Below, piece after piece: positions 1-8,827 of a stretch of 64,000 nt of DNA. The notes under the pieces are model-generated. The model had not been told where the DNA came from. It worked only from the letters and a program-made list of their open reading frames with translations, and ran no database searches. The stretch comes from JBMYZL01 sp049610385 (GTDB taxonomy: Bacteria; Bacteroidota; Bacteroidia; Flavobacteriales_D; Sanyastnellaceae). The position numbers were made by a program, and so were the translations under genes. The DNA is taken from positions 1 to 64,000 of the forward strand of contig JBMYZL010000005.1 of NCBI GenBank assembly GCA_049610385.1, in the 5' to 3' direction. The first letter of the stretch is position 1. Every line of letters starts with the position of its first letter.

Positions 1-804
1 AACTACGATGCGGCGGCCACTGACGCCGGTGATTGCATCTATGCAGATGCCGATGCATGCGAGATCTGTGATGGCAATGGTGGCACAATCGTTCAAGATG
101 CTGACAACGATGGTGTAACTGACTGTGACGAGATTGAGGGTTGCCAGGATCCTTTGGCTTGTGACTTCGACGCGGAGGCCACAGATGCAGGTTCATGCGA
201 TTACGGTTGCTACGGTTGTACTTATGAGACGGCTGCGAACTTCGACGCTGAATCAACATTTGACGATGGCAGCTGTATTTTCGAGGGATGCACCAACAAT
301 GACTATCAGAACTTCAACCCATACGCTACTGAGGATGGAGGAGTCACTTGCACGGACATGCCGATTAGCGGTGACTTCAATGGTGATGGAGTAGTTCAAA
401 ACCAAGACTTGCTGGATTTCCTCTTGGCCTACGGCCAGTCAGGACCCGAGTGGGGCGGTGTAGAGTGGATTGCTGAAGCTTGCGAAGTTGTGGGTATTCC
501 GTTCGAAGACTTGTACTCGCCAGTGGATTTGTGCGATGGAGATGATGCACCGAGCTACTGTGAGGATATGGGTTGTACTTATGCGACAGCTCTTAACTTC
601 GACCCCGCAGCAACGGTTGACTCGGGAGATTGTGTTTGGGTTGGATGCACAGATAGTGAGGCATATAACTTCAATGCACTCGCCAACTTGGACGACAGTT
701 CTTGCAACTATTCCATTTGTCCAGACTTCAATGGAGATGGACAAGTCCAAGCACAAGATTTGTTGAACTTCCTCCTCGCGTGGGGTCAGGAGTACGACAA
801 CTGA
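1..804 (+). CDS. Cys-rich repeat surface protein with dockerin-like repeats (5' partial)
   Basis: The frame is open from the first base, so the N-terminus lies outside the window. The visible 267 residues hold about five complete copies (plus one cut copy) of a module C-x2-x2-A-x-N-F/Y-x6-DDGSC, for example CTYETAANFDAESTFDDGSC. One acidic DxDNDG loop resembling thrombospondin type 3 calcium loops is present. Two EF-hand/dockerin-like segments follow: DFNGDGVVQNQDLLDFLL mid-protein, and CPDFNGDGQVQAQDLL, which nearly ends the chain. I infer an exported, disulphide- and calcium-stabilised surface or extracellular protein. No type A or type B T9SS domain is visible at the C-terminus, so how it is sorted is unknown. 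A strong hairpin terminator follows the stop. Two related complete genes lie at 41938-44340 and 45668-47584. Confidence 0.8.
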   Translation, partial: NYDAAATDAGDCIYADADACEICDGNGGTIVQDADNDGVTDCDEIEGCQDPLACDFDAEATDAGSCDYGCYGCTYETAANFDAESTFDDGSCIFEGCTNNDYQNFNPYATEDGGVTCTDMPISGDFNGDGVVQNQDLLDFLLAYGQSGPEWGGVEWIAEACEVVGIPFEDLYSPVDLCDGDDAPSYCEDMGCTYATALNFDPAATVDSGDCVWVGCTDSEAYNFNALANLDDSSCNYSICPDFNGDGQVQAQDLLNFLLAWGQEYDN

Positions 805-838
805 TGACAGCCTACCAATTGTCTTAAAACCATAAATG

Positions 839-870
839 AAATCGCCTCAGGACTTTTCCTGAGGCGATTT
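839..870. terminator. Bidirectional intrinsic terminator
   Basis: A perfect 14-bp stem (AAATCGCCTCAGGA with its exact complement) encloses a CTTT loop. T-rich bases follow on the plus strand and the A-rich arm gives U-rich RNA on the minus strand. It sits between the convergent genes ending at 804 and 920 and probably serves both. Confidence 0.85.
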
Positions 871-919
871 TGTTGGGCCCAAAATTTACAAATCAACTGT
901 TTCGTCGAAGCGCGCTGAA

Positions 920-1948
920 TCAGTGCAAGGCAATTCGAAGGCCTGCAGTCCAGTCGGTGTAAAATCCCTGCCGTCTCATATCTGCAGTGTGCGAAATCCA
1001 AAAGCGATATTGTTCGCGGATTGCAAGTCCCAGCATGGGCCGAATCAACCCAAGCGTGCGCAGTTCCGCTCCCATCAGCAATCGAGGCGGTCTTTCCAAT
1101 GTGGTATAGATCGATGACGATTGTGTAGACACCTCCGCCCATGCGCAGATTCCAAAGACCTGAGCACCTGCTTGCCTTTCTCCTTGGAACTGCAGATGCC
1201 AATCCGCGAAAAGAACCCCGGGTTCCCATTTGCCTTTCAATCGATAGGTCAGGGCGTGGTGAAAGTTCTTTCGACTGATGGATTGGAAGAGGATGCCTCG
1301 ATCAAAGGGAAGGTATTGGAATGCATATGAAAATTTGCGGTTAGGCGAATGAGCCCAGCCGATGTGTCCGGCCAAATCAGGGAGGGTTCGTTGGAAGTCC
1401 ATCCAAGAACTCTCTGCAGAAATCGCTGAACTGGGGTCCAGGGGATTCAGCAAGTATTGGTCCTCCCAAACACCTCTTTCAGGATTCATTTGCAGTCTTC
1501 CCAAGCCCAATTCAAGACCGGCATACCACCAAGATTCCGCATCGATCCGAATCCATTTCAAGGCCATTATTCGGACTTGAAAAGCGGACAAACTTGGCGA
1601 ATATTGTTTGTGTTGCATTTGCAGGCCCAGTCGCAAGTCCATGTTATGATTCCAAAGAACATTCAACTCCGAGGCCTGGATGGAGGGGCTAGGCATTGCA
1701 AGGCTTTGGTCCATGTAACGGGTCGAAATTTGGACAGTCTGCTCTCGGGATTCCAGTGTGCGTTGCACTTGACCACCTGTGCTGGGGGCACTGTGGAAAA
1801 TCAAATCGGTCATGCTTCCCCAAGCTATGGGGAGTGGTGCCACTTGTTGCGATGAGGCGGACGTCGGTTGCCCTCCTGCAAGCAAAAGGGCCAAATAAAT
1901 CGGCAATCGTCGCGATGGGATCTTGGTAGATTGCTTCTTTGGACTCAT
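920..1948 (-). CDS. PorP/SprF-like type IX secretion membrane protein
   Basis: 342 residues. A Sec signal peptide (SRRLPIYLALLLAGGQPTSA) is followed by a beta-rich body of outer-membrane type, with alternating hydrophobic and aromatic strands such as WWYAGLELGLG and a final strand TAGLRIALH. Proteins of the PorP/SprF family form or assist outer-membrane assemblies linked to T9SS, often beside a giant surface protein with a type B C-terminal domain, exactly as here. The start at 1948 is chosen because its ATG overlaps the TGA of the upstream giant gene (ATGA junction). An in-frame upstream ATG at 2002 would place the start well inside that gene. Last gene of the operon that begins at 9719. The family call rests on length, signal peptide and context more than on a diagnostic motif. 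Confidence 0.7.
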   Translation of the reverse strand: MSPKKQSTKIPSRRLPIYLALLLAGGQPTSASSQQVAPLPIAWGSMTDLIFHSAPSTGGQVQRTLESREQTVQISTRYMDQSLAMPSPSIQASELNVLWNHNMDLRLGLQMQHKQYSPSLSAFQVRIMALKWIRIDAESWWYAGLELGLGRLQMNPERGVWEDQYLLNPLDPSSAISAESSWMDFQRTLPDLAGHIGWAHSPNRKFSYAFQYLPFDRGILFQSISRKNFHHALTYRLKGKWEPGVLFADWHLQFQGERQAGAQVFGICAWAEVSTQSSSIYTTLERPPRLLMGAELRTLGLIRPMLGLAIREQYRFWISHTADMRRQGFYTDWTAGLRIALH

Positions 1949-4900
1949 CGAATCAACAAAATGCTGGCATTTGCCGTGAGGTAAACGCCTGAAGTGAACC
2001 ACATTTCCAACCGCACGCCATAAGACCCCGATGGGGCATCAACGCCTCGCTGTCGCCCGTCCCACCCGAGGTTGGGATCTTCGATGAAAGCCACCTTTTC
2101 GCCGAATGCGTTGAAAATGGACATTTTGAAGTCATCCAAGGGCTCACAGTGGACGCGGAGCCGATCGTTGATTCCATCGCCATTGGGTGAGAATTGATCA
2201 GGCAGGAAATACACCGTGGGTGGTGAGACGCAAATGCTGGTGTTGAATTCGTCCGAGCAGCCGCCCTCATTTTCTCCTGTGACGTGCAGGCTGTAACTGC
2301 CCGGCAGTGGTGGGGCAAAAGCTGGGGTTTGGCCCAATGCATAGGGCTCGGACCAAACCACTTCACCGTCATCATTTTCAACCCACCAGAGGCCTTGTGC
2401 CACAAAGGCACTGAAGTCAAGAAGCGCAATGGGAACCAATTCCCACGGAACACATGTGCTGTCCGGACCCAGCCCAGGATTGGGCTGAAATCCCATGTTG
2501 ATGGGTGTGTAGGATGGAATGGAAACCATCGTGTCGTGCTGACAATCGGTGGACATGTCCGTCAAGTTGAAAACCAAATTCGTTCCTGCAGGAGCGTCAA
2601 AATCCCACCATAGGGTATCGGTGCCTTGGAGGTCAGATGGGGGCTGGATTTGGTCTTCCCAATTCAGCTCAAAAATGGCGGGACTAACAGACAAGGCGCC
2701 TCCCGAAGGCAAGCCAAAACAATCGATGGCGTCTGGCAGCCAACTCCATTCCGGCGTTGAAGCCACTTCCACCCAAACACTGTCGCTGACGGCATCCGAA
2801 CAACCGTCCGACAGCGTGACGATGAGGTGATCCGATGATGTGGGCACATAATTTGTCGCATTTGTCGGGAACCCCCCGTGGGACCACGACCAATTGTATT
2901 CGGCACCCGTCAGCCCGCCATCCCCCACAGCTGATGCCAAGGTGCCGGACGCCGGACAAAGCACAGTATCATTCACCGTCAACTCCACCATCAATGGCGG
3001 TTCAAAGTTCACCATGAGGGTGTCTGCAGAAGAACAGCTTTGGCCATTCCAGGTCACCGTCAATTCATGCGGCCCTGCAAGCAGTGTGTCCATGGAAAAA
3101 CCGATGGAGGGGTTGCCATCCAGCATCCAAGTGGATGTGCTTGGGATCAAGTCTGGCGACCAGGGAGCGGAGGTGTGGCACCAAGGGTCGGGCAAAGTGC
3201 CCAAGCTGGCCTGCACCCAGGTTTCAACTTGCACGAGGGTGCTGTCCGTGCATCCGCCAGGAGCCGTCCAAACCACCCAGTGATCGCCACCAGCGGCGAT
3301 ACCGGGGTCAAATTCACCTGTCATTGGCTGTACCCCAGGGCCAGACCAGATGCCTCCTGGCCACAAATTTGCTGGGGCCAAATCAATGGGATTGTCCAAT
3401 TCACATGCGCTCCACCCTTCAGGTTCGGCAAAGTCTACACCGCTTGGCCAAACGGTGACGGTGACGGAATCGGAACATGTGTTGGCAGTGAAGGTCAGCG
3501 TGTGTTGACCTACGGGGACAGATGCTGGATCCCAATGCCATTCGCAGCCAGCACCAGGACTTATTCCTGGCCCCGACCAAGCGCCGCACCAGGGTTGGAA
3601 ACCCCAGCCGGCTTCATGAACTTCCACAGCATCAATTCCTTGGCAGGTTTCAATGTCCAAAGCATCGATTTGGGTGGTGATGTTGTTCACAAACACGGTG
3701 TCTTGGCAACCGTTGGGCGCAGTGTAGATGATTTCCAAGTTCCAACCTTCAGGCGCATTACCGGGGTTGAAAACACCTGAAAAGCTGCCGACTCCGGGGC
3801 CCGACCACAACCCGCCAGAAGGCAGGGAGCTGGAGGACACAGGCAATGCAGATTGTTCCGGGCAAGTGACCATGGAAGCTGGTTCCACAGCGATGGGCAG
3901 CAATTGAGAAGTCGCCAATTGTGAGCAACCTGTGAGTTCATAAACCCAGGTGATGGGGCCGATGGGGATGTTCGAAGGAATCACCGATCCGAATTCGTCA
4001 GCAATGCCGGGACCGGTCCAAGTCCCCAAGGTGGGGAGGTCAGGCAGAGAAAATGGAGATTCAGTTGCGCAAATGGGTGGAATGACAATCGGGGGTTCCT
4101 GCAAGATGACCTCCGCCAGCAGGGTGTCTGAACAATGGTTACTGGCATAAATCAAAGTGTCCCAACCTGGTGTTGCTGGAGTGTACAAACCGTTAGATTG
4201 GATGTTGTTTCCGCTCCATGTGCCATTGACCCCCATGCCTTCCATTATCAAATCCGGGCCACCAAGGCAAGTCGTCAAATCAGGTCCAACTTCGAGCCAT
4301 TCAAAGGTGAGCGTTGTATCGATCAGGCATCCATTGGTGGTCATGTAAGAGAAATCGACCTCTCCCTGGAGTCCAGTGGCATCCACATCACCGGACACTG
4401 AATCCATGACAGCTTCATTCGAAAAGAAAAGTCCGCCTGATGGGGAGGCCGTCAGCATCGGACCTTCTGCTTCGGAGCACAATGGCATGTTTTCGGTGCT
4501 GAACGTCCATTCGGGTGACTCCACGGGCAAGAACCATTCAAAGATTTGGCTCAACCCTGTCGGGATCTGCACGACTTCGAGCATTAAATTCACTGTGTCC
4601 ATGTGGGCTTCGACACAAATTTCCAATCCGGTGGTCAGCGAATCCGGTCCCCCAATGGGCATTCCATCCGAGGTGGCTATCCAATTGAATTCATGCGCGA
4701 GACACCCTTTGGCCTCAAACCAGAAAACTGGACAGGTTCCTGGACAAACCGCTGCCGGCATGTCAATGAAATCGAGGAGAATGGGACAGGTGGTGATGTT
4801 CAAATTCAATGGAACCTCAAACACATGAAGGGAGTCACATGCATCCCGTTTGCCCATGGTCATCTGAGCCATCCATCCGCAATTGGCTTCCAATGGAGCA

Positions 4901-5553
4901 TCGATGGGAATGCTCAGACCGGTCGCACTGTCTCCTTGGCAAATCAATGTGGGCTGACCCAATGAAGTGCCTTGAATGGTCCCGCCCGAAAGCACTGTCC
5001 AACTCTCAAGGTCCACGTCTTCACAACCGACAGGAGGGACGATGGCGATTTGCACCTCGGACGCCGGACAATCAACAGGATTCACCAAGCTCATGACTGG
5101 AGGAAGAGGAGGGGGGGCCAACGCTTCCCATGAGAGGGAAAAGCCGCAATAGTTGGCACTGGCATCCGAAGCAAAAACGAATGTGACAGCACCACTCGAG
5201 GACACAACCGAAGGAGGGGTGAAGTCGAACCCCGAAAAAACACCAAGAACAGGTGACTCACTGTCGGCTCCATCATAAATCACCAATGAATCAAAATTTG
5301 TTTCAATGCAGATGTCGGACAAAAAGTCCACAACAATGGGCACATCTTGACTTTCATCCACCAAAACGGTGAAGGTGAAAAACTCGTCTGCGCTGTAGGG
5401 TCCTCCCTCCCCGGAATCCGTCAGAAACCCTGAACAGTCAGTGACCAGTCCGTTGTCCATGGCATAGGTTTCCTGTGCGCAAATCTGCCGACTTGAGCTC
5501 AGGCTCATCATGCAGACAATCGCCAAGTATTTGAAGGCCGATTGGTTGTTCAC
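1945..5553 (-). CDS. Giant T9SS type B cargo protein with CUB-like domain
   Basis: 1,202 residues. A signal peptide ends near SRQICAQ. Residues about 30-145 look like a CUB domain (FDSLVIYDGADSESPVLG, then a YCGFSLSWEA end). The middle is Cys-containing Ig/PKD-like surface sequence with five copies of GxW(S/T)Gx(G/N), for example GGLWSGPGVGSFSG. The last ~90 residues are a gliding-motility-associated (CHU_C, type B) sorting domain: FLPDQFSPNGDGINDRL, then FNAFGEKV and a final beta strand. I infer export through T9SS and attachment at the cell surface with the downstream PorP/SprF-like protein. The start codon is GTG and overlaps the TGA of the upstream lipoprotein gene (GTGA). Ligand unknown. 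It could be an adhesin or a scaffold for the lipoproteins in the operon. Confidence 0.85.
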   Translation of the reverse strand: MNNQSAFKYLAIVCMMSLSSSRQICAQETYAMDNGLVTDCSGFLTDSGEGGPYSADEFFTFTVLVDESQDVPIVVDFLSDICIETNFDSLVIYDGADSESPVLGVFSGFDFTPPSVVSSSGAVTFVFASDASANYCGFSLSWEALAPPPLPPVMSLVNPVDCPASEVQIAIVPPVGCEDVDLESWTVLSGGTIQGTSLGQPTLICQGDSATGLSIPIDAPLEANCGWMAQMTMGKRDACDSLHVFEVPLNLNITTCPILLDFIDMPAAVCPGTCPVFWFEAKGCLAHEFNWIATSDGMPIGGPDSLTTGLEICVEAHMDTVNLMLEVVQIPTGLSQIFEWFLPVESPEWTFSTENMPLCSEAEGPMLTASPSGGLFFSNEAVMDSVSGDVDATGLQGEVDFSYMTTNGCLIDTTLTFEWLEVGPDLTTCLGGPDLIMEGMGVNGTWSGNNIQSNGLYTPATPGWDTLIYASNHCSDTLLAEVILQEPPIVIPPICATESPFSLPDLPTLGTWTGPGIADEFGSVIPSNIPIGPITWVYELTGCSQLATSQLLPIAVEPASMVTCPEQSALPVSSSSLPSGGLWSGPGVGSFSGVFNPGNAPEGWNLEIIYTAPNGCQDTVFVNNITTQIDALDIETCQGIDAVEVHEAGWGFQPWCGAWSGPGISPGAGCEWHWDPASVPVGQHTLTFTANTCSDSVTVTVWPSGVDFAEPEGWSACELDNPIDLAPANLWPGGIWSGPGVQPMTGEFDPGIAAGGDHWVVWTAPGGCTDSTLVQVETWVQASLGTLPDPWCHTSAPWSPDLIPSTSTWMLDGNPSIGFSMDTLLAGPHELTVTWNGQSCSSADTLMVNFEPPLMVELTVNDTVLCPASGTLASAVGDGGLTGAEYNWSWSHGGFPTNATNYVPTSSDHLIVTLSDGCSDAVSDSVWVEVASTPEWSWLPDAIDCFGLPSGGALSVSPAIFELNWEDQIQPPSDLQGTDTLWWDFDAPAGTNLVFNLTDMSTDCQHDTMVSIPSYTPINMGFQPNPGLGPDSTCVPWELVPIALLDFSAFVAQGLWWVENDDGEVVWSEPYALGQTPAFAPPLPGSYSLHVTGENEGGCSDEFNTSICVSPPTVYFLPDQFSPNGDGINDRLRVHCEPLDDFKMSIFNAFGEKVAFIEDPNLGWDGRQRGVDAPSGSYGVRLEMWFTSGVYLTANASILLIR

Positions 5554-5987
5554 AGGGTGTCCAAAATGATGATTTCCGGCGTGACCAAGGGTTCAGAGAG
5601 GTGACCCGCGCGGTCATGCAATTGAAGGGTGAAAGTGGTGGATTCCTCATCGCCATTTCCCAAGAGAAACAAGGGAGGCAATACAACTTCCAGTTCACCC
5701 GAAATGGACAATTCCATCAAGTCAGGTGTGACTGGTGGGATGTGAACCCAATCGGGTTCAGAGAGTCTTTGATCTCGAACGGACAGGCTCGGTTCGTCAG
5801 GGTCGAGAAATCCGATGTCACCCTGTTCATCGGCATAACCCAAATGAATCACAATGGATTCTCCGTGCGCTGTGACCACAGTGGGTGAAATGTCAAGCAA
5901 CGACAATTGAGGGGCTTGAGGAATCACCTCTTCTTCAGTACAACTGCTCCACAAGAGACATAGAAGTGGAATCATCCAATGTTTCAT
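5550..5987 (-). CDS. Small lipoprotein
   Basis: 145 residues. The sequence MKHWMIPLLCLLWSSCTEEE is a clear lipoprotein signal with a lipobox Cys near residue 16. The mature part contains one beta-sandwich-like domain (IVIHLGYADEQGDIGFLD, later FTLQLHDRAGHLSEP), a pattern seen in Bacteroidota surface lipoproteins; I do not recognise a named family. The start at 5987 is chosen because it gives the lipobox and makes an ATGA overlap with the gene upstream; a longer reading to 6116 would add an Arg/His-rich stretch with no signal. Fifth gene of the 9719-920 operon, directly before the giant CUB protein. It may accompany that protein at the outer membrane (inference). Confidence 0.75.
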   Translation of the reverse strand: MKHWMIPLLCLLWSSCTEEEVIPQAPQLSLLDISPTVVTAHGESIVIHLGYADEQGDIGFLDPDEPSLSVRDQRLSEPDWVHIPPVTPDLMELSISGELEVVLPPLFLLGNGDEESTTFTLQLHDRAGHLSEPLVTPEIIILDTL

Positions 5988-6967
5988 GAGAAAATCAATG
6001 AATACAAAGTGGTCATGTAAGTGGGACTGGAAGCACTGGGGGTGATTACCATCAAATCGCCGTCGTCCAGGCTGATGCGCAAATAAAGCACGGTGTCTGT
6101 CTCCATGCCAATCCATTCCGTCAAATCCAATTCAATGTGGTGCTGATAAACCCCTGATTGGCCAAAAAAAGCGGGTGCTTCAAAAGAGTTGGCAGTCCAG
6201 GACAGGCTGACGGGTTCACTTCCAGAGAAATCTCCGGGACTGCCTGAAATTTGCATGGTGGCTGCCAATTCATCAGCTGGAGTGACAGCGTCCTCGAGGG
6301 CGAACCAAAGATCCACAAATCCAGGTTCCACCACCAATGCATATCCCGCATCCGGATCTCGCACAAATGGTTCTTGAAGATTTCCCGCCGGGAAGCCACC
6401 AAATCCCATCACAATGGGCGGCAGGTTGACATCGCCATCAGACAAGGGCAAATCGCCAGATGCATTGGGAGCGCCGTCGCTAATCCAAGTTGAAATGGAT
6501 TCCAAATATTGGTCTCGTTCATCTGGCCAATCCGAATCTTCGTCCACTTCCAAGGGCATCTGGCCCGAGGTGTTGGGAATGGATTCGAGCAAGCGTTTCA
6601 TCAGGAGTGACCCCATCGGATCACCCGGAACGACCCGGTGCGAAAAGGATCCCGTTGCATCGTTTGAAATGACAGGATGCATGACCAATGTATTGTAGCT
6701 GCTCCCGACAGTCCGAAAATCTGGTTCAAATGAGCCGTCGTGACAGCCTGAATTTGCGCAAGTGGGTGCGAATACATTTGCATGAATCCAAGCGAAACTT
6801 CCAGGTTCTGGTGCAGGCAATTCGATGACCGCGGAATCCACCACTTCCACAGGTTCCGCGGAATCATATGGATTCACGGGGTCTTCAGGTTTGCAACCCG
6901 ACAACCCCCACACTGCAAAAGCAATGATTCCAATCAGGAGCATGGACGTTTGGAAGTTCATGCTCAT
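5984..6967 (-). CDS. Lipoprotein with C-X4-CH motif
   Basis: 327 residues. The lipoprotein signal is MSMNFQTSMLLIGIIAFAVW followed by GLSGC. Residues about 57-77 read WIHANVFAPTCANSGCHDGS, then a segment with M and H residues (LVMHPVI, SHRVVPGDPMGSLLMKRL, SGQMP). This is the layout of the atypical haem-like domains related to planctomycete PSCyt1, in which a final step reads ISTWISDGAPN. The spacing is C-x4-CH rather than the classical C-x2-CH, so haem attachment is not proven. The C-terminal half is beta-rich. It lies directly downstream of the DUF1501-like gene with an ATGA overlap and is probably secreted with it. A redox or metal-binding lipoprotein is a guess from the motif. Confidence 0.7.
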   Translation of the reverse strand: MSMNFQTSMLLIGIIAFAVWGLSGCKPEDPVNPYDSAEPVEVVDSAVIELPAPEPGSFAWIHANVFAPTCANSGCHDGSFEPDFRTVGSSYNTLVMHPVISNDATGSFSHRVVPGDPMGSLLMKRLLESIPNTSGQMPLEVDEDSDWPDERDQYLESISTWISDGAPNASGDLPLSDGDVNLPPIVMGFGGFPAGNLQEPFVRDPDAGYALVVEPGFVDLWFALEDAVTPADELAATMQISGSPGDFSGSEPVSLSWTANSFEAPAFFGQSGVYQHHIELDLTEWIGMETDTVLYLRISLDDGDLMVITPSASSPTYMTTLYSLIFS

Positions 6968-8304
6968 ATATAATTGAAGAGACTGGTGGTGCCACTCACG
7001 GTCATGCCTGCAGATTGCACTTCTGGGCCAACCCCCAACAAATCGGCCACGGTCATCATCGTGTCGCTGGCCAAGCCCACAGGATTGCCTTCACCGCCAA
7101 TGGTCAATCCTGCCGGTACGTTGGGGCCAACCATCATGGTGAAGACGCGCATGGCGTTCGCATCGCTGTGGTCAAAAGCGTACCAATTGTTGGCGTCAAT
7201 GATGTTGTTTGGCATCAAATTTCGGCCGCATTCCGGGGTGCAAAGCAAGGTGGTTTGTCCGGCCATTTCAGGAATGCTCCCGATGGAATTCCAAAGGTGT
7301 CCCACGGCATGGTCCGCCCTGTGCAATGCCTCGAGGTATCCACTGAAACTGGAATGACAGGTGTCCACAGCATTTAAATTCACGCACATGAATGGGGGGT
7401 TGAACCATTTCAGCACCTCAACGGCAAAAGCCATGGTGTACAGATCACCATTGTCCGTGATGGGGGGCAAATCCAAAGTTCCATTTTCTACTTTTTCATA
7501 CATGGATTCCATGAACAACTTGATGGATTGCCGCTCTTCCTCGGTATTTCCCAAGTTGCCTCCTTCGGCCATCAAGGATTGAAATTGAAGATCTAGGAAA
7601 GTCTTCAGTTTGTACATGGGGGCCAGTTCGTTCTCGGGGTGGTAAACTTTGGCATCCGCCAAATACGATGCTCCCATGCCGCTGAAAGTGACAGTAGGGG
7701 CGAAGAAATTGCCCGCATATGAGGCCCCATAATCTGGATGGGCGCTGTGGTTGAGCAGGGGCGTGGAACCGCCGATGCCATTGCCCACAAACCAGACATC
7801 GGTGGCCTTGTAACCACCATGTCGCCGCAAGTATTCGAACAGGGTAGGGTTGACAGGGCGTTGTTTCAACCCTTGGGTGGTGACTGTACTGCCTTGAAGC
7901 AAGCTGTTGAGCCCCCCAAAATGTCCTGCGCTCAATGCCGTGACTTCTGGAAACAACGTCCCTTGATCTTGCAAGGGAGTGTTGAGAATGGCGGGGATGG
8001 GGTCGATGCCACCATCACCTGTGCCGTAGACAATTTTGGCTTCGGGAGGCGACCCATTCAGCATGTTGTACATGATGTTGCCCGGGTAGGGTTCTCCTTG
8101 GCTGTCATCAACATAGCGCTTCAAAACCGATTCTTGAATCCGCACACCACCGGCGAACATGACCATCACAACATGAGCTGAGCTGCGCATGCCAGTGGGC
8201 GCAAACAAACGGCCTGAAGGCAAAATGTAAGGAGATGCCGCCATTCCCGCGGCCGCTAGACCAGAACGCTTGATGAACTCGCGCCGTTTGATTTTTGCTG
8301 TCAT
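6964..8304 (-). CDS. Tat-exported DUF1501-like protein (alkaline phosphatase-like fold)
   Basis: 446 residues. The N-terminus KIKRREFIKRSGLAAAGMAA is a twin-arginine signal (RREFIKR), implying export of a folded protein. The body shows the layout of DUF1501, a branch of the alkaline phosphatase/sulfatase superfamily: an early beta strand HVVMVMFAGGVR, a middle block NAVDTCHSSFSGYLEALHRA, then LCTPECGRNLMPNN and FDHSD near the C-terminus. The Asp, Glu and His residues of those blocks could bind metal. No enzymatic activity is established for this family to my knowledge. Third gene of the operon, between two helical lipoproteins upstream and the C-X4-CH lipoprotein downstream. In Planctomycetes, DUF1501 genes are commonly paired with PSCyt/PSD cytochrome-like genes, so the pairing here echoes a known association. 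Confidence 0.75.
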   Translation of the reverse strand: MTAKIKRREFIKRSGLAAAGMAASPYILPSGRLFAPTGMRSSAHVVMVMFAGGVRIQESVLKRYVDDSQGEPYPGNIMYNMLNGSPPEAKIVYGTGDGGIDPIPAILNTPLQDQGTLFPEVTALSAGHFGGLNSLLQGSTVTTQGLKQRPVNPTLFEYLRRHGGYKATDVWFVGNGIGGSTPLLNHSAHPDYGASYAGNFFAPTVTFSGMGASYLADAKVYHPENELAPMYKLKTFLDLQFQSLMAEGGNLGNTEEERQSIKLFMESMYEKVENGTLDLPPITDNGDLYTMAFAVEVLKWFNPPFMCVNLNAVDTCHSSFSGYLEALHRADHAVGHLWNSIGSIPEMAGQTTLLCTPECGRNLMPNNIIDANNWYAFDHSDANAMRVFTMMVGPNVPAGLTIGGEGNPVGLASDTMMTVADLLGVGPEVQSAGMTVSGTTSLFNYI

Positions 8305-8314
8305 CGTTTTGAAT

Positions 8315-8827
8315 TCAGTAGTAGAGGTATTCTTCAGACAAGGCGAATGACATGTAGACCAATTCTGGTGTCATGCCAGGGTGATTGTCCAGGAAATTCC
8401 GAACATAAGTTCGTTCAGCCGCGGTGGGCAAACGGACAAAAAATCGGAGATAGGTTTCATCGATGAACGCGTCAGGATTGGATTGCATCTCTTGCAAGGT
8501 GGGCAACTCGACCCCCTCGGAGTTGAAGAAATTGCTCAGCAACACTTCTCTGGCAATGTCCTTGTCTCCGATGGAAGAAAATACTTGACTGACATCAAAG
8601 AGCTCATTCGCGGGCAATGCGGTCTGAAAAAGATTGGTGTAGACAATGCTGACCCATTGCTCAGGCGTTTTCAATCGATCTTTCACGGCCGTTTGCGTGG
8701 TCACTTCGATGTCATTTAATTCGAAATGGGTTTTGGGTTCAGGACGACATTGGACACAAAGCAAAAAGATTGCCAGTGCAAGCCACAGGTTGTAACCTTG
8801 GGTGTTATTCAAAACCAGCATATTCAT
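8315..8827 (-). CDS. Lipoprotein with RxPTxxE motif
   Basis: 170 residues. The lipoprotein signal is NLWLALAIFLLCVQC, with the lipidated Cys near residue 27. The mature part is mostly helical and ends in a unit FVRLPTAAERTYVRNFLD followed by MSFALSEEYLYY. This resembles the RxPTxxE units of the larger upstream lipoprotein, which themselves look like DUF1549/PSD1-type helical repeats. The start at 8827 overlaps the previous gene by 23 bases; a second ATG at 8821 is equally good. It is followed after 10 bases by the Tat-exported DUF1501-like gene. Probably one of a pair of lipoprotein partners for that protein. Confidence 0.65.
   Translation of the reverse strand: MNMLVLNNTQGYNLWLALAIFLLCVQCRPEPKTHFELNDIEVTTQTAVKDRLKTPEQWVSIVYTNLFQTALPANELFDVSQVFSSIGDKDIAREVLLSNFFNSEGVELPTLQEMQSNPDAFIDETYLRFFVRLPTAAERTYVRNFLDNHPGMTPELVYMSFALSEEYLYY

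Noticed and set aside
6740..6770. Calling the C-X4-CH lipoprotein a c-type cytochrome
   Set aside because: The spacing differs from C-x2-CH and haem binding cannot be shown from sequence; kept as a motif only.
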